DNA of 47,967 nucleotides from Candidatus Albibeggiatoa sp. nov. BB20 (GCA_016744725.1 JADGDW010000010.1:1-47967); one strand, 5' to 3'. Shown: positions 9,062 through 17,061, counted from the first letter of the stretch. The notes: generated by a model not told the origin, from the sequence alone. Numbers and translations: made by a program.

Positions 9062-9150
9062 CACCTTAACCTACAAATCATTAAAAGACAGAAAGTGAAT
9101 AAGCAGATTAGCATTAAGGTTATATCAGGACAAGCATTTAAATTCCTCAT
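9061..9150 (-). CDS. Possible 29-residue single-membrane-span peptide
   Basis: Short open frame beginning MRNLNACPD, followed by one hydrophobic segment TLMLICLFTFCLLMIC and a basic tail (RLR), which is the shape of a small inner-membrane peptide. Its ATG overlaps the stop of the upstream antitoxin-like remnant (ATGA). Its TGA overlaps the ATG of the downstream J-like gene (TGATG). Such overlaps are usual in coupled operons, but a chance ORF of this size is easy to find, and no independent Shine-Dalgarno is visible. No family is recognised. Confidence 0.3.
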   Translation of the reverse strand: MRNLNACPDITLMLICLFTFCLLMICRLR

Positions 9151-9357
9151 AATTTAGGAACAGACTGCTCAACAGACTCATCCTCAAATTCAGATATAGC
9201 AAAATCCTCTAGCTTTTTAACTGGGGTTTGAGGCTCTAATCTATGAACCTTTTGTTTTATCATATTTAAGTAATTCAATAAGCTGTCAAACCTCAGCTAA
9301 TTTACTCTCAGGTAAAATCATTAATTCTCGATAAATATCATCGGCTATTGTACTCAT
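9147..9357 (-). pseudogene. Frameshifted DUF2281/VapB-like antitoxin gene
   Basis: The minus strand starts ATG at 9357 with a good ribosome binding site (AGAGGTG at 9363-9369, 5 nt spacing) and reads MSTIADDIYRELMILPESKL, then AEV and a TGA stop. If one T of the TTT in GAGGTTTGACAG is skipped, the frame stays open to a stop at 9147, giving about 69 residues in total (continuing DSLLNYLNMIKQKVHRLEPQ). The start resembles small antitoxin-like proteins of the form LPExKLxEVxxxxxYL. No PIN-type toxin follows. A single-base frameshift in a decaying gene is the simplest reading; a sequencing error or programmed shift cannot be excluded. Confidence 0.5.
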
Positions 9358-9536
9358 ACAAGCACCTCTTCATTATTTGATGATGTCTAAATCGATTATG
9401 ATGGTGGTCTGAATTAGGGTTTACTGAATTTTAGGACTAACAAGATTAAGATTTTAGAGGTATTTAGAAATTGTAGCAAATACTTGAGATTAGCTTGGAT
9501 ATAATCCTGATTTAGATATTGAGGATTGAAATGCAA

Positions 9537-9573
9537 GTTTTGCACGATTGTCATACGACAATATGTGCAAAAC
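9537..9573 (-). terminator. Long hairpin downstream of rodZ
   Basis: GTTTTGCAC (9537-9545) pairs perfectly with GTGCAAAAC (9565-9573), and inside it ATTGTC (9547-9552) pairs with GACAAT (9557-9562) around loop ATAC. It lies 14 bp past the rodZ stop. A U-tract is weak (AAAACTTGCATTT on the minus strand), so it may be a terminator or an mRNA 3'-end stabilising stem. Confidence 0.5.
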
Positions 9574-9586
9574 GAGGACTACGTGT

Positions 9587-10612
9587 TTAATTGGTGTCTG
9601 GCAATGGCTCACCAATAGTAAAACTACGGCCTGAACGATTAGGATGATTTTCTATGGTAATCACCTCATTTTTATATTCTACAGTCACACCTTGCACCAC
9701 CCCAAAACGCATTTTAAACGGAGGCTCACCTGTCACCGTCACACTGCGCCCAGCTTTGGCCACACCTTCAAATACTTTTTCACCAGTATTGTCAATAATC
9801 CGTGTCCATGAATCAAGCGAGTAGTTCACGACGGCAGTATGCAATTGTTCCGCAGTAAATGTCGGCGTTGCCTCTTCAGCACTGGCTTCGCTTGCAGCAT
9901 CAGTTGAAGTCAATGAAATAGTGACGCTGTCAACATCATCAGATGACTCTGTTGCTGTGGTTTCATTATTATCGGCAGACTCTTTATCACTACCATTTTC
10001 AGCACTTAAACGTGGTAATGCTAAAAGATGTTCCCCAGCATTATCAATTGTTTCAGGTAATTCCATTCCTATGCCACCTTGCATTGGCTTACCCGAAAAT
10101 GAACGAATGCTGCCCAATACCACTAATGCTGCCACCGCTAAGAAAAACAGGATAGTAAAGGTTTTAACGCGCCAATCTTTACTATTCACACTATTCACTT
10201 GACCGCCATAATTAATTTGAGGCGTAATCATTGGCAATGACTCATCAGGCTGAATCGTATTGTATGCACCAACTAACGCATCAGATGATGGTACATCCAA
10301 TAATTTAGCATAATTGCGAATATAACCGCGTACAAAAATAGGTGGGGGTAGTGCTCCATAATCCCCTGCTTCCAATGCTGTTACAACACCAGTATCTAAA
10401 TAAAGCCTATCTGCGACATGATCTATAGAAAGATTTTTTTGTTCACGCAGTTGCTTCAACCATTCACCAGGTTTTAAGCCATTTAATTCAATTGAGTCCG
10501 AAACGGGTTCTACAGGCTCTGCTGATTCTTGTTGTTCACCCTCAGCCGAATCTTCAGTCGTAATTTTAATGACACCCTCTTCCGTAGCATCATTTCCATA
10601 AGTTGTTGTCAT
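9587..10612 (-). CDS. rodZ: Cytoskeleton/cell-shape protein RodZ
   Basis: Bitopic inner-membrane protein that links MreB to the elongation machinery. Order of parts: an acidic N-terminal leader (1-44); an HTH_25/Xre-like domain at about 48-115 (LKPGEWLKQLREQKNLSIDH, then LPPPIFVRGYIRNYAKLL); a transmembrane segment at about 150-169; a Ser/Asp/Glu-rich periplasmic linker; and a DUF4115-type C-terminal domain (SWTRIIDNTGEKVFEGVAKA). At 341 residues it is of normal size. It follows pilW by 18 bp in the conserved rlmN-pilW-rodZ order. The usual next genes ispG and hisS are not here, and an accessory patch follows instead. Confidence 0.92.
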   Translation of the reverse strand: MTTTYGNDATEEGVIKITTEDSAEGEQQESAEPVEPVSDSIELNGLKPGEWLKQLREQKNLSIDHVADRLYLDTGVVTALEAGDYGALPPPIFVRGYIRNYAKLLDVPSSDALVGAYNTIQPDESLPMITPQINYGGQVNSVNSKDWRVKTFTILFFLAVAALVVLGSIRSFSGKPMQGGIGMELPETIDNAGEHLLALPRLSAENGSDKESADNNETTATESSDDVDSVTISLTSTDAASEASAEEATPTFTAEQLHTAVVNYSLDSWTRIIDNTGEKVFEGVAKAGRSVTVTGEPPFKMRFGVVQGVTVEYKNEVITIENHPNRSGRSFTIGEPLPDTN

Positions 10613-10630
10613 ATTATGTACCGTAATTCT

Positions 10631-11452
10631 CTATTTATGATAACGTTTTTTGTTCAACCATTGTACTTCAATAGCATCTGGAAATTCAGAACGCAAAATT
10701 CGTGCATAACGTGCTTTTGTCTCTGTATCATGTAGTGCATGTGCAATGCGAACCCCTAGCCATAAAGTTTGTGCATTATGAGGTCTATCTTCTATATAGC
10801 GTTTAAAATAGTCTTGTGCTACATTATAACGACCTGTATCAGAATTCAGTAGTGCCATTTGATATATAGCACGAGAAAAACGTGGGTTTAAAGTCAAAGC
10901 ATGGCGTAAATAGGCTTCTGCCTCTTCATTATGATTATGCCGCATCGCACAGATCGCCGCATTGGTTGCAGGCACTTCAGGCCGTGCATATACAGGATTT
11001 GCCAACGAAATAAGAAATGACCGATTCGCATTTTCCCAAGTGCCATATTTGCATAAAAACTGACCATAATTATTTTGAATCGTCGCATTATAAACCTGCA
11101 ATTTCACCGCTGTTTCATAGTGATTTCGTGCATCTTCAATTTGGCCAACCCGTTCAAATAAAATAGCAATCGTGCTATGGGCATCGGCATAATTCTCATC
11201 TTTTTCAATCGCTTTGCGTAAGCGATTCAGTGCAATTTCCATTTTGCCCCGTCTCATATACTCAATGCCTAGATTCAAATTGATTTCAGATACTTTTTCA
11301 GGTTTATAAGGCTTCACTTGGCTAATGTCGTATTCCAAATGCTTTAGGTCATCTAAACTGTTAAGCTGAGTAAAATCCTTATCAGTAATCACAGGGTTGC
11401 TGCCACAAGCCACTAACGATATTGAGATTACAAATAAGATTAAATACTTCAT
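10631..11452 (-). CDS. pilW: Type IV pilus biogenesis/stability lipoprotein PilW (PilF)
   Basis: Outer-membrane lipoprotein that acts as pilotin for the PilQ secretin. The signal peptide MKYLILFVISISLVACGSN has a lipobox (LVAC), and the mature part is a run of TPR motifs from about residue 60, including NLGIEYMRRGKMEIALNRLR, then IQNNYGQFLCKYG and AIYQMALLNSDTGRYNVAQD. At 273 residues it fits the family. Its ATG overlaps the rlmN stop by four bases (ATGA), so the two are coupled. The cognate secretin gene pilQ is in this window at about 35.1-37.4 kb. Confidence 0.9.
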   Translation of the reverse strand: MKYLILFVISISLVACGSNPVITDKDFTQLNSLDDLKHLEYDISQVKPYKPEKVSEINLNLGIEYMRRGKMEIALNRLRKAIEKDENYADAHSTIAILFERVGQIEDARNHYETAVKLQVYNATIQNNYGQFLCKYGTWENANRSFLISLANPVYARPEVPATNAAICAMRHNHNEEAEAYLRHALTLNPRFSRAIYQMALLNSDTGRYNVAQDYFKRYIEDRPHNAQTLWLGVRIAHALHDTETKARYARILRSEFPDAIEVQWLNKKRYHK

Positions 11453-12555
11453 CCCATTATTCTCGGTTGCATAGTAATCGGCTTAGTGTGGCCTTGCCTT
11501 TTATTAAAGACCCGTCCAACAAGTTGACCACAAGCCGCATCAATGTCATCGCCACGGGTTTTGCGGGTCACGGTGATTAGACCTGCATTGATTAAAATAT
11601 CTCGAAACGTATTGATTCGCGCCTGACTCGAACGTTGATAAGGCGAGTTAGGGAATGGATTAAATGGAATCAAATTAATTTTTGCAGGCACATTGCGTAA
11701 TAGCTTAGCCAGTTGTTGTGCTTGTTTAGGACTATCATTGAAATCTTGCAACATCACATATTCAAAGGTAATTTTACGACGGTTTTCATTTTTAATATAA
11801 TCACAACAAGCTTCAAGTAATTCTGCAATCGGATATTTTTTATTGATTGGCACTAATTCATTGCGTAACTCATCTGTGGGCGCGTGTAATGAGACCGCAA
11901 GATTGACAGGACATTCTTGTTTTAAACGTTCCATCGCGGGGACAATGCCTGCGGTGCTTAATGTAATTCGTCGCCATGATAAGCCGTAGCTAAAATCATC
12001 TCGCATCAAATTCATCGCTTTGACCACATTTTTAAAATTCGCCAACGGTTCACCCATACCCATTAACACAACATTGCTGATGGCTCGCTGTTGTACATCG
12101 GTTGCATAGATGTCTTGAGAACGTAAGTGATGTTCTGCTAACCACAGTTGCCCAATAATTTCGCCAACAGTTAAATTACGACTAAACCCTTGCTGTGCGG
12201 TGGAACAAAAGCTGCAATCGAGTGCACATCCCACTTGGGAAGAAATACATAAGGTATTGCGATCATCTTCGGGAATAAACACCATTTCAATACGGTTACC
12301 ATCAGCCAGTTCCAGCACCCATTTTCGTGTACCGTCTACTGATATTTGCTCCGTGACGATTTGCGGGATTGTTAAGCTGGTTTCAGTCTGGAGGCGTTGA
12401 CGCAATGTTTTGCTTAAATTGGTCATTTGGTCAAAATCTGTTATGCCAAGCTGGTGCACCCATTTTAAAACTTGAGTCGCACGAAATGGTTTTTCACCCC
12501 ATTCAGTAAAAAATTGGCCTAAATCTTCGCGGTTATAATCTAATAAATTCATCAT
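11449..12555 (-). CDS. rlmN: 23S rRNA (A2503)/tRNA (A37) C2-methyltransferase RlmN
   Basis: Radical-SAM enzyme that methylates C2 of A2503 in 23S rRNA and A37 of some tRNAs. The radical-SAM cysteines are in GCALDCSFCSTAQQGFSRNL (CxxxCxxC), and the second catalytic Cys is in GDDIDAACGQL near the C-terminus. LMGMGEPLANF and the SLHAPTDELRNELVPIN segment are family hallmarks. I place the start at ATG 12555 (MMNLLDYNRED); TTG at 12561 and ATG at 12552 are alternatives, and no clear ribosome binding site is seen because the upstream gap is a heptad repeat. First of the coupled rlmN-pilW-rodZ group. Confidence 0.95.
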   Translation of the reverse strand: MMNLLDYNREDLGQFFTEWGEKPFRATQVLKWVHQLGITDFDQMTNLSKTLRQRLQTETSLTIPQIVTEQISVDGTRKWVLELADGNRIEMVFIPEDDRNTLCISSQVGCALDCSFCSTAQQGFSRNLTVGEIIGQLWLAEHHLRSQDIYATDVQQRAISNVVLMGMGEPLANFKNVVKAMNLMRDDFSYGLSWRRITLSTAGIVPAMERLKQECPVNLAVSLHAPTDELRNELVPINKKYPIAELLEACCDYIKNENRRKITFEYVMLQDFNDSPKQAQQLAKLLRNVPAKINLIPFNPFPNSPYQRSSQARINTFRDILINAGLITVTRKTRGDDIDAACGQLVGRVFNKRQGHTKPITMQPRIMG

Positions 12556-12668
12556 ATTCAATTATCAATTAGTAGTTATCAAATAACAGTCATCAATGAG
12601 CAATGAGCAGTATAAAAAACGATACTTAATCGCTTACTGATAACTGTTTACTGACAACGATTCACTGA
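12556..12668 (-). repeat. Degenerate heptad-repeat spacer between ndk and rlmN
   Basis: Read on the minus strand from just after the ndk stop, the spacer splits into 7-mers: TCAGTGA, ATCGTTG, TCAGTAA, ACAGTTA, TCAGTAA, GCGATTA. After a short T-rich break it continues GCTCATT, GCTCATT, GATGACT, GTTATTT, GATAACT, ACTAATT, GATAATT. These are decayed forms of a TCAGTTA (TAACTGA) heptamer array, a type reported in cyanobacteria and large sulfur bacteria. It fills nearly the whole gap and also occupies the rlmN translation-initiation region. Confidence 0.6.
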
Positions 12669-13100
12669 TTAGCGTGTTCTTGGGCAAAGCTCAGCATCAG
12701 TGAAAAAATAAGCAATTTCAGTTGCAGCAGTCTCTGTAGCATCAGAGCCGTGTACTGCATTTTCATCAATCGATTCAGCAAAGTCAGCACGGATAGTGCC
12801 AGCAGCCGCATCTTTAGGATTTGTCGCACCCATTAAATCACGGTTTTTCTGAACGGCAGCTTCACCTTCTAACACTTGCACCATGATAGGGCCAGAAATC
12901 ATGAAGTCGACTAATTCGCCAAAAAATGGGCGTTCTTTATGAACAGCATAGAAGCCTTCAGCTTGTTCACGCGATAAGTGCAACATTTTAGCCGCGATGA
13001 TTTTTAAGCCACCTTTTTCAAAGCGAGCATAAATTTCACCAATCACATTTTTTGCAACTGCATCTGGCTTGATAATAGAAATAGTGCGTTCAATCGCCAT
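12669..13100 (-). CDS. ndk: Nucleoside diphosphate kinase
   Basis: Transfers the gamma-phosphate from ATP to NDPs through a phospho-histidine. It is 143 residues long, the standard length. The N-terminus ERTISIIKPDAVAKN is typical, and the active-site His117 is in NAVHGSDATETA. A good Shine-Dalgarno (TGGAG) lies just upstream of the ATG and an extended -10 promoter about 35 bp upstream. It precedes rlmN, as in many gammaproteobacteria, but a heptad-repeat spacer separates them. Confidence 0.97.
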   Translation of the reverse strand: MAIERTISIIKPDAVAKNVIGEIYARFEKGGLKIIAAKMLHLSREQAEGFYAVHKERPFFGELVDFMISGPIMVQVLEGEAAVQKNRDLMGATNPKDAAAGTIRADFAESIDENAVHGSDATETAATEIAYFFTDAELCPRTR

Positions 13101-13134
13101 TCAAAAGTACTCCAGTTGGTTTTTAGAGAACGCA

Positions 13135-13143
13135 ATTATATCA
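13135..13143 (-). promoter_or_regulatory. Candidate extended -10 promoter of ndk
   Basis: The minus strand reads TGATATAAT, a perfect TGnTATAAT, about 35 bp ahead of the ndk ATG. The -35 region is poor. Sequence match only. Confidence 0.5.
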
Positions 13144-13628
13144 ATTTATCAGCCAGTTAGGATATAAGATTTACATTTGTTTAATAAAAAGCTTAATGTG
13201 TTGATTATATGCAGGTTTAATTTTAGCTATTTGTTTTAGAATAATGAGGAAACTAAAGCGCATTCTCCAATTTTAGATAACGTATTCCAGATGAAAAATA
13301 AGCCGTTATAAAATAGATTAATCCTCTGTTATATCTGAATTATAATTAATTTCTGACAGCTTGTTATCGAGCATTTCCAGTTTCTGGATTAGAAGCCATT
13401 AGCAGATAGATAACGCTGATATTTTTTAAAAAAATTAGTTGACTCAATTTTCTATGATTAAGTTGAACTAATATCATCAGAGCAAGATAAATAATGGCGT
13501 TTACGGTATTTTTAAAACAACGGTGGCCATGTTATTCTAGCAGTTAGAAATACCATTGATTGTTGGAACGACTGGGCTTTCTATATAAAAAATCAAATCG
13601 CTTAAGCAAAACTGGCTGTGGAACGATA
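13144..13628. other. ndk/glcD intergenic region (about 0.5 kb)
   Basis: No ORF recognised. A bulged inverted repeat is present: CAGC-TT-GTTATC (13357-13368) pairs with GATAACGCTG (13409-13418), with CCAGTTTCTGG nested inside and a TTTTTT tract just after, the form of a plus-strand intrinsic terminator with no gene ahead of it. TGTTATTCT near 13530-13540 could be an extended -10 for the glcD-like gene. Confidence 0.4.
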
Positions 13629-15074
13629 ATGGATAACTTTTCCCAATTGCTAACTATTTTACCAACCCATAAAGTCTTACTGACGGATGAAGCAGTACGC
13701 CCTTATGAATGTGATGGTTTATCTGCCTATAAACAACGTCCGGGCGCGGTGGTGCTACCCGATACGATTGATGAGATTAGAGCTGTGTTACGCTTTTGTC
13801 ATCAGCAGAAAATACCGATCGTTCCGCGCGGAGCAGGTACAGGCCTATCGGGTGGTGCTTTGCCGCGTGAAGATGGGGTTTTACTCAGCTTAGCCAAATT
13901 CAAACATATTCTAAAAATTGACCCTGAAGCTCGTAGCGCAACGTTACAACCCGGTGTGCGTAATTTAGCCATTTCACAAGCAGCGGCTGCTTACAATTTG
14001 TATTATGCACCTGATCCTTCTTCACAAATTGCTTGTACGATTGGTGGTAATGTGGCAGAAAATTCAGGCGGTGTGCATTGTTTAAAATATGGTTTGACTA
14101 CCCACAATATTTTACAGCTTAAAGTGCTCACAATGGACGGCGAATTATTAACTATTGGCAGTGAGGCTCTCGATAGCTCAGGTTATGATTTATTGGCTCT
14201 GATGACAGGTTCAGAAGGCTTGCTTGGTATTATCATTGAAATTACAGTGAAATTATTAATCAAACCACCTGAGATTAAAGTCTTACTCGCCAGTTTTGAT
14301 GAGGTCACTTTAGCAGGTCAGGCTGTGGCAGATATTATTGGCTCTGGCATTATTCCAGCAGGTTTGGAAATGATGGATAATGCGGCGTTATGTGCGGCTG
14401 AGGATTTTGTCAAAGTGGGTTATCCCAAAGGCGCGGCGGCCATTTTATTGTGTGAATTAGATGGCAATCAAAATGAAGTTGATTTACAGGTCGAACGGGT
14501 ACAAAAATTACTTAAACAAGCAGGTGCAACTGAAATTCGGGTAGCAGAAACGGAACAAGAGCGAATGCAATTTTGGGCAGGACGTAAAAATGCGTTTCCA
14601 GCGGTTGGACGGATTTCACCTGATTATTATTGTATGGATGGCACAATCCCTCGTAAACACTTACCCAAAGTTTTAGAAGGCATTAACCAACTGAGTCAGC
14701 ATTATAATTTGCCTGTGGTGAATGTATTCCATGCAGGTGATGGCAATTTACATCCTTTGATTTTATATGATGCGAATCAAACGGGTGAGCTGGAAAAAGC
14801 CGAAGAATTTGGTGGCAAAATTTTAGAATTATCCGTTGCTTGCGGTGGTTCAATTACGGGTGAGCATGGGGTCGGTATCGAAAAGATTAACCAAATGTGT
14901 GTGCAATTCAATGCAGATGAGTTGAGTCAATTTCATTCGATTAAACAGGCTTTTGATCCCCTCAAATTATTAAATCCAGGGAAAGCGATTCCGACTTTGC
15001 ATCGTTGTGCGGAATTTGGTGCATTGCATGTACATAATGGTCAATTGCCATTTCCTGATTTAGAACGGTTTTAG
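13629..15074 (+). CDS. glcD: FAD-linked oxidase, GlcD-like (glycolate/D-lactate type)
   Basis: FAD-binding PCMH-type oxidase subunit that oxidises a 2-hydroxy acid, probably glycolate or D-lactate. The FAD-binding half has VPRGAGTGLSGGALPREDGV, PDPSSQIACTIGGNVAENSG and LLALMTGSEGLLGIIIEITV. The C-terminal FAD-oxidase half ends NVFHAGDGNLHPLILYD and GGSITGEHGVGIEK, with the substrate-binding His-rich segment. I use the ATG at 13629 (MDNFSQLL); an upstream TTG (13560) adds 23 poorly matching residues. The partner genes glcE and glcF are not adjacent, so the substrate assignment is by family only. Confidence 0.82.
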   Translation: MDNFSQLLTILPTHKVLLTDEAVRPYECDGLSAYKQRPGAVVLPDTIDEIRAVLRFCHQQKIPIVPRGAGTGLSGGALPREDGVLLSLAKFKHILKIDPEARSATLQPGVRNLAISQAAAAYNLYYAPDPSSQIACTIGGNVAENSGGVHCLKYGLTTHNILQLKVLTMDGELLTIGSEALDSSGYDLLALMTGSEGLLGIIIEITVKLLIKPPEIKVLLASFDEVTLAGQAVADIIGSGIIPAGLEMMDNAALCAAEDFVKVGYPKGAAAILLCELDGNQNEVDLQVERVQKLLKQAGATEIRVAETEQERMQFWAGRKNAFPAVGRISPDYYCMDGTIPRKHLPKVLEGINQLSQHYNLPVVNVFHAGDGNLHPLILYDANQTGELEKAEEFGGKILELSVACGGSITGEHGVGIEKINQMCVQFNADELSQFHSIKQAFDPLKLLNPGKAIPTLHRCAEFGALHVHNGQLPFPDLERF

Positions 15075-15234
15075 AGAGTGTATTGGAAATACGCTTTGCT
15101 ATTCGATCTAGCATCATTTTACAAGGCAATATTTTGTAAATAAACACGCTCTAATCAGATTGGAGAACAGCCCACAAACTGGATAACTCTATTAATTACA
15201 ACTTTAGCTTGTATCAATATCAGAGGCTAGAGTG

Positions 15235-15263
15235 TTAAAATAGAGCCAGATAAGTTTTATAAT
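15235..15263 (+). promoter_or_regulatory. Candidate sigma70 promoter of trpA-rlmB
   Basis: TTAAAA (15235-15240, 4 of 6 matches to the -35 consensus), a 17-bp spacer and a perfect TATAAT (15258-15263), 33 bp before the trpA ATG. Sequence match only. Confidence 0.5.
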
Positions 15264-15295
15264 CTCACCAAATAACAATAGGCATAAAGAGTTCT

Positions 15296-16096
15296 ATGGC
15301 ACGTATCACGGATTGCTTTGACCGTCTCAAACAGCAAAATAGCACTGCATTGATTCCATTCATTACGGCAGGAGACCCACAGCCTGAATTTACTGTCCCA
15401 TTTATGCACGCTTTGGTGAGTGCAGGTGCTGACATTATTGAATTAGGGATTCCTTTTTCTGACCCAATGGCCGATGGGCCCGTGATTCAAAAAGCCAGTG
15501 AACGCGCTTTGGCCGCAGGCACGCATTTAAAAGATGTGTTAGAGATGGTTAAAACCTTTCGCCAACAAGACAGCGATACACCTGTGGTACTGATGGGTTA
15601 TTTAAATCCTATCGAAATGATGGGTTATGAAGCCTTTGCTCAAGCAGCTCATGCGGCGGGTGTTGATGGTATTTTAAGCGTAGATTTACCTCCTGAAGAA
15701 GCTGAAGAGCCTTTGAAAATATTCAAAAAATATCAGCTTGATCCTATTTTCTTACTTGCACCAACCAGCGATGATGAACGGATTCAAAAAGTAGCACATT
15801 ATGCTTCGGGCTATTTGTATTCAGTTTCACTGAAAGGTGTGACAGGCAGTGCTAATTTAGATGTGAATGCAGTGAGTGAGAAAATGCAGCAAATTCGCCA
15901 GCATACTGATATTCCAATTGGGGTTGGATTTGGGATTAAAGACCCTGAAACAGCGGCTCAGGTTGCCAAAGTCAGTGATGCGGTGATTGTTGGAAGTGCT
16001 TTAGTTAAACGTATAGAAACACTACCACATGGTGAATTATTAGAATCCATGAGTGATTTTGTAAAATCCTTACGTCATGCAATGGATAATGTCTAA
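15296..16096 (+). CDS. trpA: Tryptophan synthase alpha chain
   Basis: Cleaves indole-3-glycerol phosphate to indole and glyceraldehyde-3-phosphate, passing indole to TrpB. It is a 266-residue TIM barrel. Catalytic Glu49 and Asp60 lie in DIIELGIPFSDPMADGPVIQ. PLVG-like loop residues and the phosphate-binding GVGFGIKDPETAAQV and VIVGSALVKRI segments are visible. An AAAGAG ribosome binding site precedes the ATG. trpB is not in the window. It overlaps rlmB by one base (TAATG), an unusual partner for trpA. Confidence 0.96.
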   Translation: MARITDCFDRLKQQNSTALIPFITAGDPQPEFTVPFMHALVSAGADIIELGIPFSDPMADGPVIQKASERALAAGTHLKDVLEMVKTFRQQDSDTPVVLMGYLNPIEMMGYEAFAQAAHAAGVDGILSVDLPPEEAEEPLKIFKKYQLDPIFLLAPTSDDERIQKVAHYASGYLYSVSLKGVTGSANLDVNAVSEKMQQIRQHTDIPIGVGFGIKDPETAAQVAKVSDAVIVGSALVKRIETLPHGELLESMSDFVKSLRHAMDNV

Positions 16097-16839
16097 TGAG
16101 TAAAGTTGATACAGTTTTTGGTATTCATGCAGTTCAGAAAATTTTAGATTCTGACCCGATTCGTATTTTAGAAATTTGGGTATTAGAAGGACGGCATGAT
16201 AAACGGCTGCAACCCCTAATTAGGGAGCTTGAGAAGCTAGGATTGACTTTAAATACGGTTCAGCGCAAGACTTTAGATAAATTATCTCAAGAAGGCCAGC
16301 ATCAAGGTATTGTGATTCGTTGCAAAGCGTTGCCAGCTCTGAGTGAAAATGATTTACAGCCGCTTATTGACCGACTAGAAAAACCTGCTTTTTTCCTTAT
16401 TTTAGATGAAGTGCAAGACCCGCATAATTTAGGTGCTTGTTTTCGGACGGCAGATGCAGCAGGTGTGGACGCGATTATTGTGCCGAAAAATAAAGCCTGT
16501 GGCTTATCGCCAACGGTGCATAAAGTGGCTTGTGGTGCAGCAACCACGATTCCTTTTATCCAAGTCACTAATTTAGCGCGGACATTGCAATGGTTACAAA
16601 AGCAAAATATCTGGATTATTGGTACTAGCGATCAGGCAAAAAAATGGGTTTATGAGATTGATTTTACTGCAAATATTGCGTTGGTCATGGGTGCTGAAGA
16701 TACAGGCTTGCGTCGTCTGACTGAAGAGCATTGCGATGAACTGGCTAAATTACCCATGTTAGGTTCAGTTGAAAGTTTAAATGTCTCTGTTGCTACAGGT
16801 ATTTGTTTATACGAAGTGGTTAAACAACGCTTGGCATAA
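16096..16839 (+). CDS. rlmB: 23S rRNA (guanosine-2'-O-)-methyltransferase RlmB
   Basis: SPOUT-family methyltransferase for G2251 of 23S rRNA. It has an N-terminal substrate-binding domain (VFGIHAVQKIL to about residue 75) and a C-terminal knotted SpoU domain with ILDEVQDPHNLGACFRTADA, IALVMGAEDTGLRRLTEEHC and the knot motif SLNVSVATGICLYE. At 247 residues it is of normal length. It is translationally coupled to trpA and followed by a hairpin terminator. Confidence 0.94.
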   Translation: MSKVDTVFGIHAVQKILDSDPIRILEIWVLEGRHDKRLQPLIRELEKLGLTLNTVQRKTLDKLSQEGQHQGIVIRCKALPALSENDLQPLIDRLEKPAFFLILDEVQDPHNLGACFRTADAAGVDAIIVPKNKACGLSPTVHKVACGAATTIPFIQVTNLARTLQWLQKQNIWIIGTSDQAKKWVYEIDFTANIALVMGAEDTGLRRLTEEHCDELAKLPMLGSVESLNVSVATGICLYEVVKQRLA

Positions 16840-16949
16840 CAAGCTATTTAATCAAATACAATGCTTTAGAGTGTTTTTTGGAAGGCCTTCTATTCCTAAG
16901 CATTCGCATAAAAATGGCTCTATTTGCAATTCTTAGCATTTTGCCATGA

Positions 16950-16999
16950 TTACAGGTAAGCCATATTGAATCTTAGTTTAAGCTTGCCTGTAAGTTTTT
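16950..16999 (+). terminator. Terminator of trpA-rlmB
   Basis: TTACAGGTAAGC (16950-16961) pairs with GCTTGCCTGTAA (16982-16993) over 12 bp with one G-T type change, 20-nt loop, followed by GTTTTT. It lies about 110 bp past the rlmB stop and about 60 bp before znuA, so it also insulates znuA. Confidence 0.6.
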
Positions 17000-17061
17000 C
17001 CAAAAAAGCCTAAAACCCGTTATACTAAAAAACTGCTTGTTCTCTCACATTGGTAATAATA

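Noticed and set aside
13560..13628. Upstream TTG start of the GlcD-like protein
   Set aside because: The extra 23 residues do not look like the family N-terminus; ATG 13629 does.
15118..15140. Terminator after the glcD-like gene
   Set aside because: TTTACAA/TTGTAAA can pair, but the stem is AT-only and no U tract follows, so termination there is not supported.
16994..17061. Zur operator upstream of znuA
   Set aside because: Only a GTTATA half-site-like string (GTTATACTAAAAAAC) is present, without the second half of the palindrome.
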